From Burkholderiaceae bacterium (lineage in GTDB: Bacteria; Pseudomonadota; Gammaproteobacteria; Burkholderiales; Burkholderiaceae), in NCBI GenBank assembly GCA_025057735.1, contig JANWUU010000393.1, forward strand, positions 1 to 6,813: a stretch of 6,813 bases of DNA, given 5' to 3'. The notes under the pieces were generated by a model that was given only the letters and a program-made list of their open reading frames with translations, had not been told where the DNA came from and searched no databases. A program made the translations under genes and the position numbers. Shown in pieces: positions 1 to 6,363 of the stretch (the first letter of the stretch is position 1; each line of letters begins with the position of its first letter).

Positions 1-774
1 GTCTACGCGATGGGCGGCACGCCGATCCTCGCGCTGGCCCTGGTGGCGATGCCGGTGGAGAAATTGCCGCTGCCGGTGATCCGCCAGATCATCGCGGGTG
101 GCGAAGCGGTGTGCACCGCCGCCGGCATCCCGATCGCCGGCGGCCATACGATCGATTCGGTCGAGCCGATCTACGGGCTGGTCGTGCTCGGTCTCGTGCA
201 CCCGGATCAGGTCAAGCGCAACGCCGGCGCGCGCGCCGGCGACGTGCTGGTCCTGGGCAAGCCGCTCGGCGTCGGCATTTACTCGGCCGCACTCAAGAAG
301 GGGGCGCTGCAAGACGCCCTCTATCGCGAGATGATCGCCACCACCACGCAGCTGAATACGCCGGGCCGGCGGCTGGGTCAGATGGCGCAGGTGCACGCGC
401 TGACCGATGTCACCGGCTTTGGCCTGCTCGGTCATCTGCTGGAAATCTGCCGCGGTTCGAACCTGGCGGCGCAGATCCGCCTGGCCGACGTGCCGCTGCT
501 GCCGGGCGTGCAGGCGCTGCTTGCGCGCGGATTCGCCACCGGCGCCTCGGCACGCAACTGGGCCGGCTATGGCCACGACGTGCAATTAGAGGGTGTGGAC
601 GACGCGAGCCGCACGCTGCTGACCGACCCGCAGACGAGCGGCGGCCTGCTGGTCGCGTGCGCGCCGCAGGCCGTCGACGACGTGCTCGCGCTCTTTCGCG
701 CCGAGGGATTCGCGCGCGCGTCGGTGATCGGGCACCTGGCGCCCGGCGCGCCGCGCGTGCGCGTCGTCGCGTGA
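1..774 (+). CDS. selD: Selenide, water dikinase (selenophosphate synthetase), C-terminal part; 5' end outside window
   Basis: SelD makes selenophosphate from selenide and ATP in the cytoplasm; selenophosphate is the selenium donor for selenocysteine tRNA and for selenouridine in tRNA. The reading frame is open from base 1 and enters at VYAMGGTPI, the conserved segment after the SelD active-site region, so the start and the catalytic Cys/Sec-Lys loop lie upstream and cannot be checked. Visible family motifs are AGGHTID (nt 136-156), LTDVTGFGLLGH (nt 400-435) and DPQTSGGLL (nt 625-651), which together distinguish SelD from the related AIR synthase and ThiL proteins. About 257 residues are visible, consistent with a normal protein of roughly 350. 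The next gene starts 67 bases downstream on the same strand, but the function is unrelated and a stem-loop lies between, so shared transcription is uncertain. The family call is secure. Confidence 0.97.
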   Translation, partial: VYAMGGTPILALALVAMPVEKLPLPVIRQIIAGGEAVCTAAGIPIAGGHTIDSVEPIYGLVVLGLVHPDQVKRNAGARAGDVLVLGKPLGVGIYSAALKKGALQDALYREMIATTTQLNTPGRRLGQMAQVHALTDVTGFGLLGHLLEICRGSNLAAQIRLADVPLLPGVQALLARGFATGASARNWAGYGHDVQLEGVDDASRTLLTDPQTSGGLLVACAPQAVDDVLALFRAEGFARASVIGHLAPGAPRVRVVA

Positions 775-775
775 G

Positions 776-813
776 GGCCGGCCGCCGCACGGCGCCGGTG
801 CGCGGCGCTGGCC
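776..813 (+). terminator. GC-rich stem-loop just after selD stop, possible 3'-end structure
   Basis: Bases 776-782 (GGCCGGC) pair with 807-813 (GCTGGCC, one G-T wobble), and after a bulged C at 783 bases 784-788 (GCCGC) pair with 802-806 (GCGGC). This gives about 12 base pairs around a 13-base loop, starting two bases after the selD stop codon. No T-tract follows, so it is not a canonical intrinsic terminator. It could protect the 3' end or weaken read-through into the export genes. In such GC-rich DNA some pairing is expected by chance. Confidence 0.35.
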
Positions 814-819
814 GATAAT
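814..819 (+). promoter_or_regulatory. Possible -10 hexamer (GATAAT) before the HlyD-family gene
   Basis: GATAAT differs from the sigma-70 -10 consensus TATAAT at one position and stands out in a very GC-rich gap, 22 bases before the ATG at 842. No -35 element is visible at the usual distance, where the sequence is the GC-rich stem-loop. If used, the 5' leader would be very short (about 15 bases). The only Shine-Dalgarno-like element before the ATG is a weak GAAG at 834-837. The export genes could instead be read from the selD promoter. Confidence 0.3.
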
Positions 820-841
820 CGCGCCGCGCCATCGAAGCCGC

Positions 842-2086
842 ATGCGTCAACTGTTCCGCCAGGAAGCGATCGACGCCCAGCGCGAGAAACTGCTGGGTGC
901 GGTCTCCATCGCCCGCCCCGTCCCCTATTGGGTGTTCACGGCGCTGGCAGCAGCGTTCGCCGTCGCGCTCGTCGTCTTCGCCTTCTGGGGCGAATACACG
1001 CGGCGCGAGCGGGTGGAAGGGTTTCTGGCGCTCGACGCAGGGGCGGCGCGCCTGCTCGCCTCGGACGCCGGCACGGTGGTCGAGCTGCTCGTCAAGGAAG
1101 GCGACGAGGTGGAGGCCGGCGCGCCGATCGCGCGCATCTCGCTGGACCGCGCCACCGCCGCCGGTACCACCTCCGAGCTCGTGCAGCGCGAGCTGGAGCA
1201 ACAGCAGCAGTCGCTGGAGAGCGAGCTGCGCTCGGCTCGCCTTCTGGCCCGCCAGCAGGCCGACCAGCTGCGCGGACGGATGGCCACGCTGCGCGCAGAA
1301 ATGGAACAGTCCAACAGCGAGATCCGGCTGCAGGCCGCGCGCGTCGCGTCGGCACGCGACGAGGTGGCGCGCACCGAGAAGCTCGTCGCGGACAAGTTCT
1401 TATCTGAATCCGCGCTGATCCAGAAACGCAACGACCTGCTCGAGCAGCAGGTCAAGCTGCAGACGCTGCGGCGACAGCGCGCGGCGCTGGAGCGCGACCT
1501 GCTGTCGGTGCGCGCGGAGCTCGCGGCCGTGGACCTGAAACTGCGCCAGCAGATCGACCAGCTGGAGCGCAAGCGCAGCGAACTGCAGACCTCGCGCGTG
1601 CAGCAGGAGGCGCGGCGCGAGACCCTGGTGCGCGCGCCGATTGCCGGCACCGTCACCAATATTGCGGTCGCGCGCGGCGAGTCGGTGGCGGCGGAGACTG
1701 CGCTCGCCACCATCCTGCCGAAAGGCAGCGGGCTGCGGGCGCACCTGCTGGTGCCGACGCGGGCGGCCGGCTTCATCCAGCCCGGCAACGAGGTGGTGCT
1801 GCGCTACGACGCCTTTCCGTTCCAGCGGTTCGGGCAGTACCGCGGGGTGGTCGAGGCGGTGAGCCGCACCGTGTGGTCGCCGGGCGAGAAGGTCGGCCCG
1901 ATGACCGCGCGCGAGCCCGTCTACCGGGTGGACGTGAAGCTGGAAAGCCAGACGGTGCGCGCCGGCGGGCAGGAGATGCCGCTGAAACCCGGGATGACGC
2001 TCGGCGCCGACATCCTGCTGGAGAAGCGCACCGTGTTCGAGTGGGTGTTCGAGCCGGTGCTCGAACTGCGCAGCCGCCTGCTCTGA
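842..2086 (+). CDS. HlyD-family membrane fusion protein (periplasmic adaptor of a type I / peptide exporter)
   Basis: This protein should link the inner-membrane ABC exporter encoded next to it with an outer-membrane TolC-type channel, which is not encoded here. Of 414 residues, 1-28 look cytoplasmic and about 29-49 form one membrane anchor (YWVFTALAAAFAVALVV region). The first half of a lipoyl/biotinyl-like domain is at about 69-102 (GTVVELLVKEGDEVEAGAPI). A long Gln/Glu/Arg-rich coiled coil spans about 110-260, and the second lipoyl half is at about 262-290 (VRAPIAGTVTNI). A beta-barrel region follows, then the typical HlyD C-terminal segment LKPGMTLGADILLEKRTV near 381-398. The length is normal for adaptors paired with C39-type exporters. 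The ATG at 842 gives the expected short cytoplasmic N-terminus, although its ribosome site is weak. The stop overlaps the next start (TGATG), indicating translational coupling with the transporter. Confidence 0.94.
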   Translation: MRQLFRQEAIDAQREKLLGAVSIARPVPYWVFTALAAAFAVALVVFAFWGEYTRRERVEGFLALDAGAARLLASDAGTVVELLVKEGDEVEAGAPIARISLDRATAAGTTSELVQRELEQQQQSLESELRSARLLARQQADQLRGRMATLRAEMEQSNSEIRLQAARVASARDEVARTEKLVADKFLSESALIQKRNDLLEQQVKLQTLRRQRAALERDLLSVRAELAAVDLKLRQQIDQLERKRSELQTSRVQQEARRETLVRAPIAGTVTNIAVARGESVAAETALATILPKGSGLRAHLLVPTRAAGFIQPGNEVVLRYDAFPFQRFGQYRGVVEAVSRTVWSPGEKVGPMTAREPVYRVDVKLESQTVRAGGQEMPLKPGMTLGADILLEKRTVFEWVFEPVLELRSRLL

Positions 2087-4212
2087 TGCTGTTGCGCCAG
2101 CGCGTCCCGCTGATCCTGCAGGCGGAGGCCCCCGAGTGCGGCATCGCCTGCGTGGCGATGATCGCCGGCTACCACGGCCTGCGCACCGACCTGGCTGCAC
2201 TGCGACAACGCCTGACGCCCTCGCTGCGCGGCGTGACGCTGAAACACATCGCCGAGCTGGCGCAGTCGATGCAGATGTCGGCGCGCGGCGTGCAGGCACC
2301 GCTGTCGGCGCTCGGCCAGCTGCGCCTGCCGGCGATCCTGCACTGGGACATGAATCACTTCGTCGTCCTGACGGCCGTGCGCGGCGACCGTATCACCGTG
2401 CACGACCCGGCCGTCGGCAAGCGCGTGATGAAGCTCGAGGAGGCGTCGCGCCATTACACCGGCGTGGCGATGGAACTGCAGCCGGCGCCGGGCTTCCGGC
2501 CGCGCGACGAGCGGCAGCGCATCTCGGCCTGGCAACTGCTGAGCGCGGTGGCCGGCCAACGCAGCGCGATCGCGCAGATCCTGCTGCTGTCCCTCGTGCT
2601 GGAAGTGTTCGCCGTAGCCGCGCCGTTCTTCGTCCAGCTGGTGGTCGACCGCGTGGTGGTCGGACGCGACCGCGACCTGCTGACGGTGCTGGGCATCGGT
2701 TTCTCGCTGCTCGTGCTGATGCAGGTCGCGGTGACGGCGGTGCGCGCCTGGCTGAGCGTGTACCTGTCGACGCATCTGAACCTGCGGCTGCTGGATTCCC
2801 TGTTCGGGCAACTGCTGCGGCTGCCGCTGTCGTGGTTCGAAAAGCGCCATATCGGCGACATCGTCTCGCGCTTCCGCAGCGTGGACGCGATTCAGCGCAC
2901 GCTCACCCTGACCTTCGTGGAGACGGCGATCGACGGCGCGATGGTCGTCCTGACCCTGGCGGTGATGCTCTGGTACAGCCCGCTGCTGACCGCCATCGTG
3001 GTGTCGGCCGGTGCGGCCTACGGCGTGGCGCGTTGGGCTTTCTACGGTCCGCAGCGGCGCGCCGCCGACGAACAACTGGTGCACGAGGCGCGCTCGAACA
3101 CGCATTTCATCGAGACGCTGCGCGGCATGCTGGCGATCAAGCTCAACCTGCGCGAAGCGGAGCGCCGTGCCGCCTACAACAACCTAATCGTCGAACACAC
3201 CAACGCCGGCGTGCGTGCGCAGGCGATCACGATCGCGCACCGCGCGGTCAACGGCCTGATCTTCGGCCTGGAGAACGTGGCGGTGATCTGGCTGGCGGCG
3301 CTGCTGGTGATGGACGGCCGCTTTTCGGTCGGCATGCTGTTCGGCTTTCTCGCCTTCAAGCTGCTGTTCATCACGCGCATCAACAACCTGGTGGACAAGG
3401 CGATCGAATTCCGCATGCTGGACCTGCATGCCGAGCGCATCGCCGACATTGCGCTCGCCGCGCCGGAGGCGGCTTCCAGCGGCGCACACGCGCCGCCCGG
3501 CCTGCTCAAGCTGGAAGCCCGGGGTCTCGCATTCGCGTACGGCGCCGAAGGACCGGTGTTCCGCAACGTCGATTTCAGCGTGCAGCCAGGCGAGACGGTG
3601 GCGATCGTCGGTCCGTCGGGGTGCGGCAAGACCACGCTGGTCAAGGTTCTGATCGGGCTGCTCGACCGCACGGAGGGCGTGTTGACGGCCAACGGCCGCG
3701 ACGTGCGCGAATGGGATCGGGCGGCGCTGCGCAGCCGCATCGGCGTGGTGCTCGCCGACGATCAGCTGTTCGTCGGCACGATCGAGGACAACATCAGCTT
3801 CTTCGACCCGAACCACGATCCGGCCCGTGTGCGGGCGTGCGCGCGGGCGGCGATGATCGACCGCGAGATCGAAGCTATGCCGATGCAGTACAACACGATG
3901 GTCGGCAGCCTCGCGCATGCCCTCTCCGCCGGCCAGAAACAGCGCATCCTGCTGGCGCGGGCGCTCTACCGGGGGCCGCAGATCCTGTTTCTGGACGAGG
4001 CGTTCGACCAGCTTGACCTCGCGCTGGAGTCCGCCGTCACGGAACAGCTGCGCCGCCTGGGTCTGGGTCTGGTCCTCGTCAGTCATCGGCCGGAGACGGT
4101 GCGGGCGGTCGACCGCATCGTCCGGTTGGGCGTTGCGCCGCCCGAACCGGCGCGGACGGCGGCGCCCTCGGCGGCACCTAGCGTCGCCGCGCCGCCCGCC
4201 GTTCAGCGCTGA
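2086..4212 (+). CDS. Peptidase C39 domain-containing ABC exporter (double-glycine leader processing and secretion)
   Basis: An inner-membrane exporter of 708 residues that should cut precursors after a double-glycine leader and move the product outward using ATP. The N-terminal C39 peptidase (about 1-130) keeps its active site: oxyanion Gln12, Cys18 in PECGIAC, His91 in MNHFVVL and Asp107 in HDP. Six likely membrane segments lie near 163-185, 199-220, 277-297, 299-318, 386-407 and 412-430. The nucleotide-binding domain has Walker A GPSGCGKTT (509-517), signature LSAGQ (613-617, usually LSGGQ), Walker B ILFLDE (633-638) with the catalytic Glu, and H-loop His667. The Q-loop position, where relatives typically read MQDDQL, here reads LADDQL, with Ala557 in place of Gln; the D-loop is also unusual (EAFDQLD). 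An Ala/Pro-rich tail fills about 685-708. I chose the ATG at 2086, which overlaps the upstream stop, because C39 domains begin right there; the frame remains open upstream but that part is unrelated to the family. The last 10 bases overlap the opposing gene. Confidence 0.97.
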   Translation: MLLRQRVPLILQAEAPECGIACVAMIAGYHGLRTDLAALRQRLTPSLRGVTLKHIAELAQSMQMSARGVQAPLSALGQLRLPAILHWDMNHFVVLTAVRGDRITVHDPAVGKRVMKLEEASRHYTGVAMELQPAPGFRPRDERQRISAWQLLSAVAGQRSAIAQILLLSLVLEVFAVAAPFFVQLVVDRVVVGRDRDLLTVLGIGFSLLVLMQVAVTAVRAWLSVYLSTHLNLRLLDSLFGQLLRLPLSWFEKRHIGDIVSRFRSVDAIQRTLTLTFVETAIDGAMVVLTLAVMLWYSPLLTAIVVSAGAAYGVARWAFYGPQRRAADEQLVHEARSNTHFIETLRGMLAIKLNLREAERRAAYNNLIVEHTNAGVRAQAITIAHRAVNGLIFGLENVAVIWLAALLVMDGRFSVGMLFGFLAFKLLFITRINNLVDKAIEFRMLDLHAERIADIALAAPEAASSGAHAPPGLLKLEARGLAFAYGAEGPVFRNVDFSVQPGETVAIVGPSGCGKTTLVKVLIGLLDRTEGVLTANGRDVREWDRAALRSRIGVVLADDQLFVGTIEDNISFFDPNHDPARVRACARAAMIDREIEAMPMQYNTMVGSLAHALSAGQKQRILLARALYRGPQILFLDEAFDQLDLALESAVTEQLRRLGLGLVLVSHRPETVRAVDRIVRLGVAPPEPARTAAPSAAPSVAAPPAVQR

Positions 4213-6083
4213 TCGTCGAAGCGTCCGCCGCTGAACTGCCGCAGCGTGGCGGCGATCTTCTGCCGCGCCTGGATGAACGGCGACTGGCACGCCGCCTGCG
4301 CCAGGTACTCGTCCAGATCGCCGACCTTGCGCTGCAGGCGCGGGATCAAGGCGAGGAAAAGATCGGTCAGGTGGGGGTCGAACTGCTGGCCGCGCAGACG
4401 GGCGATTTCCTCTAACGCGCGCGCCACCGGCCACGCCTCCTTGTACGGGCGGCGGTGCGTCAACGCATCGAAGACGTCGGCCAGGGCCGTGATGCGCGCC
4501 GCCAGCGGGATCGCGGTGCCGCCGATGCCGAACGGATAACCGGCGCCATTCCACCACTCGTGATGGAAACGGGCAATCTCCTCGGCCATGCGCATGTGCG
4601 GAATTTCGCTTTTCGCAAGCAGCTCTGCGCCGACCGTGGTGTGGGTCTGCATGATCTGCCGCTCCGCCGCGCTTAAAAGGTCCGGTTTCAGCAGGATGCC
4701 GTCCGGAATGCCGATCTTGCCGATGTCGTGCAGCCGCGCGGCTAGGTCGATCATGAAACAGGTCTGCTCGTCGCAGCCGTGTTCCTGCGCGAGCAGCGCC
4801 GCCAAGCGCCCCACGCGGTAGGAATGCTCGCCGGTGGCGTCGTCGCGCAGCTCGGCGGTGACGGCCAGCCGCTCCAGCAGCTCGATGCGCGAGCGCATCA
4901 ACTCCTGCTGCGCCACCCGTTCCGCCAGTTGCCCGCGCAGCGACTGCTCGCGCCGTTCCATCACCACCTCGGGAGCGGCAGCCTCCTCCTCCGCTTGCCG
5001 GCGCTCGAGACGCTCCAGATGCAGCCGGTGGTGGCGCAGCGCGTTCTCCTGCTGCACCTGCTTGGTATGCAGCATCAACTCGCGCAGGCAAACCAGCGCC
5101 ATGTCGGGCTTTCCGGCCACCTCGTAGCCCTTGACCATCGCGATCAGGGCGTCGCGCAGGATGCCCTTGAAAGTCCGCGCGCGCTCCAGCGCCTGCGACA
5201 GCCGCGAAAGCCCGACGTCCACCATGCCGGCATGCACTTCGTACAGCCCCTCGGCGATAGCGGCCATCAATTCGTTGCGCTCCGAGCGCGAGGCCTTGGC
5301 ATAGCGCTTGGCGATCTCGCAGCGGACCTTGGCGGTCTGCAGCCCCTCCACCTCCAGCAGCAGGCGCGTGTAGTGAGTCTCCGCCAGCACGCGGATGTGA
5401 AGTTCGCTTGCGGTCTTCGGGTCCGGCAGGGCAGTGACGGCGGCGTTCGCCGCCCGCAGCCCGCGCGCGTGCTGCTCGATGTGCAGGCAGGCGAGCGCGA
5501 TGTTGGTCCAGGCAGCCGGGCGGGTGAAGTGCAGCGCCGGATGGGTCTCCGCCAGTGCGAGCACGCGGTGCAGACAGGCAATCGCATCCCCATACTGGCC
5601 GACGTAGATGTATGCAGCGCCGAGGTTGTTCCAGACGCCGGCTTCCGCTTGGATGTCGTTTAACGCGATCGCGAGATCGAGCGCTTCGGCGAGACTCTCG
5701 ATCGCGCCCGGCACGTTGCCCGTATCGGCGAGCAGCGCGCCGTAAAAGGTCAACGCCCGGCGCAGCAGGACCCGGTCCGTCCTGCGCGCGAGGCCGACTG
5801 CCTGCTCCAGGGGCGCAAGCGCCGCAAACGATTGACCGTTCAGATACGCGGCCTGCGCGAGGTCCAGCAGGCACTCGACCCGCGGAGCGCCTCCCAGATC
5901 GCCCGGCAGGCGCTTCAAAAGCTGCGTGGCGGCGGCGTAGAGCGCGCCAGCCTCCGGCTCCGCACCGGCCAACGCGCGCTGCAGGTGGCGGTGCAGGTCG
6001 TTAAGAACGGCGACGGTCTCATCGAGGTCGGCCGCTGCCGCGCGCGCCGCGAATTCCTCCAGCCGGGCGACCGCCTCGTTCAT
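4203..6083 (-). CDS. TPR-repeat protein with C-terminal HD-GYP domain (probable cyclic-di-GMP phosphodiesterase)
   Basis: A 626-residue protein, predicted cytoplasmic (no signal peptide or membrane segment seen). Residues about 67-347 form roughly seven TPR-like helical repeats of 37-44 residues, for example WNNLGAAYIYVGQYGDAIACL near 151-171. A charged helical/coiled-coil linker follows (about 340-405). The HD-GYP domain spans about 415-585 and keeps its metal and signature residues: His420, HDIGKIGIPD (452-461), His481, HHEWWNGAGYP (507-517), DVFDALT (536-542) and RPYK (545-548). HD-GYP enzymes hydrolyse c-di-GMP, a controller of motility, biofilm and other behaviours, so this one is probably active, with the TPR part as sensor or partner-binding module. 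There is no receiver domain as in RpfG. The start is supported by GGGGAGG four bases upstream of the ATG. The gene converges on the ABC gene with a 10-base overlap and is divergent from the small precursor gene. The TPR ligand is unknown; a peptide is my inference. Confidence 0.94.
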   Translation of the reverse strand: MNEAVARLEEFAARAAAADLDETVAVLNDLHRHLQRALAGAEPEAGALYAAATQLLKRLPGDLGGAPRVECLLDLAQAAYLNGQSFAALAPLEQAVGLARRTDRVLLRRALTFYGALLADTGNVPGAIESLAEALDLAIALNDIQAEAGVWNNLGAAYIYVGQYGDAIACLHRVLALAETHPALHFTRPAAWTNIALACLHIEQHARGLRAANAAVTALPDPKTASELHIRVLAETHYTRLLLEVEGLQTAKVRCEIAKRYAKASRSERNELMAAIAEGLYEVHAGMVDVGLSRLSQALERARTFKGILRDALIAMVKGYEVAGKPDMALVCLRELMLHTKQVQQENALRHHRLHLERLERRQAEEEAAAPEVVMERREQSLRGQLAERVAQQELMRSRIELLERLAVTAELRDDATGEHSYRVGRLAALLAQEHGCDEQTCFMIDLAARLHDIGKIGIPDGILLKPDLLSAAERQIMQTHTTVGAELLAKSEIPHMRMAEEIARFHHEWWNGAGYPFGIGGTAIPLAARITALADVFDALTHRRPYKEAWPVARALEEIARLRGQQFDPHLTDLFLALIPRLQRKVGDLDEYLAQAACQSPFIQARQKIAATLRQFSGGRFDDQR

Positions 6084-6094
6084 CGGACCTCCCC

Positions 6095-6116
6095 GGATAA
6101 CCGAAATCGGCTATCC
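6095..6116. promoter_or_regulatory. 22-base inverted repeat, candidate operator or 5'-leader hairpin
   Basis: GGATA (6095-6099) and CCGA (6101-6104) are mirrored as TCGG (6107-6110) and TATCC (6112-6116), with a single A/C mismatch at 6100/6111 and AA at the centre. Nine of ten pairs match. The dyad begins 12 bases upstream of the TPR/HD-GYP start codon, just outside its ribosome site, and about 100 bases before the small peptide gene. It could be the binding site of a dimeric regulator acting on one or both divergent genes. If the HD-GYP transcript begins upstream of it, it could also fold as RNA. No regulator gene is in the window. Confidence 0.45.
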
Positions 6117-6172
6117 CACTTGCGGCGCATCTTAAAACACCATCGCGCCGATCGCGGACCAAACGCGAGCGC

Positions 6173-6187
6173 TTGAAAGTCCTTCAA
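6173..6187. promoter_or_regulatory. Short dyad TTGAA-N5-TTCAA upstream of the small peptide gene
   Basis: TTGAA at 6173-6177 and TTCAA at 6183-6187 form a 5-bp inverted repeat ending 26 bases before the ATG at 6214. The left arm with the next base reads TTGAAA, resembling a -35 box, but no convincing -10 follows at 16-18 bases. It lies where an operator or the promoter of the peptide gene would be expected. It is short enough to be chance. Confidence 0.2.
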
Positions 6188-6202
6188 CAACACACAGCAG
6201 TC

Positions 6203-6206
6203 GGAG
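6203..6206 (+). promoter_or_regulatory. Ribosome binding site (GGAG) of the small double-glycine precursor gene
   Basis: GGAG lies seven bases before the ATG at 6214, a normal spacing. This ribosome site decides the start of the 49-codon gene and is one reason to treat that short frame as a real gene. Confidence 0.7.
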
Positions 6207-6213
6207 TCGAGAG

Positions 6214-6363
6214 ATGAACACCATCGCCAACGTCGAACTGATCAACGAGCAAGTCGTGGAGGCCGCCGAGCCGCAAGCCGAGAAAGCGGAGGCGCTGCGG
6301 GAACTCGCGGCCGTCGAGCTTGCTTACGTAGGTGGCGGTCACGCCGCCTTCCTTTTCATCTAA
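6214..6363 (+). CDS. Small double-glycine-leader peptide precursor, predicted cargo of the C39 exporter
   Basis: A 49-residue product beginning MNTIANVELINEQ and ending ELAYVGGGHAAFLFI. It matches the leader consensus read by C39 peptidases. With cleavage after Gly42, Leu31 is -12, Glu35 is -8, Leu36 is -7, Val39 is -4 and Gly41-Gly42 are -2/-1. The leader is 42 residues, acidic (eight Glu) and probably helical, longer than the usual 15-30. The remaining product is only HAAFLFI, seven hydrophobic residues with no Cys, Ser or Thr, so no lanthionine or thioether chemistry is possible; cleavage one Gly earlier would give GHAAFLFI. No modification or immunity gene is nearby. The GGAG ribosome site and the C39 exporter 2 kb upstream on the same strand support the call, but the gene lies beyond an opposing gene and needs its own promoter. 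Its 3' end overlaps the egtD stop by 8 bases. The specific family is not one I recognise. Role as signal, mini-bacteriocin or other secreted peptide is open. Confidence 0.82.
   Translation: MNTIANVELINEQVVEAAEPQAEKAEALRELAAVELAYVGGGHAAFLFI

Noticed and set aside
1873..2085. N-terminal extension of the ABC frame upstream of 2086
   Set aside because: Those 71 codons overlap the HlyD gene in another frame and encode Arg/Ala-rich sequence; the C39 domain begins naturally at the ATG overlapping the HlyD stop.
1400..3105. Long minus-strand frames (1400-2299 and 1921-3105) opposite the HlyD and ABC genes
   Set aside because: They lie opposite genes with clear domains, are His/Arg/Gln-rich, and have no ribosome site or recognisable motif.
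2136..4016. 626-residue plus-strand frame inside the ABC gene
   Set aside because: Arg/Ala-rich shadow in another frame of a gene with intact C39 and ABC motifs.
4779..5663. 294-residue plus-strand frame opposite the HD-GYP gene
   Set aside because: Antisense shadow with repetitive Gln/Leu/His/Arg composition; the opposite strand carries the TPR and coiled-coil sequence.
3184..5874. 896-residue open frame on the minus strand
   Set aside because: It runs antisense through the ABC gene and out of frame through the HD-GYP gene; its sequence is low-complexity Arg/Ala/Gly/Gln with no domain. It is a product of high GC content.
6109..6123. Possible sigma-54 promoter (GG ... GC) in the intergenic region
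   Set aside because: The spacing between GG and GC is 11 bases rather than the required 10, and the TGGCAC half is poorly matched.
6142..6156. Direct repeat ATCGCG...ATCGCG in the intergenic region
   Set aside because: Only two six-base copies in GC-rich DNA, easily due to chance.
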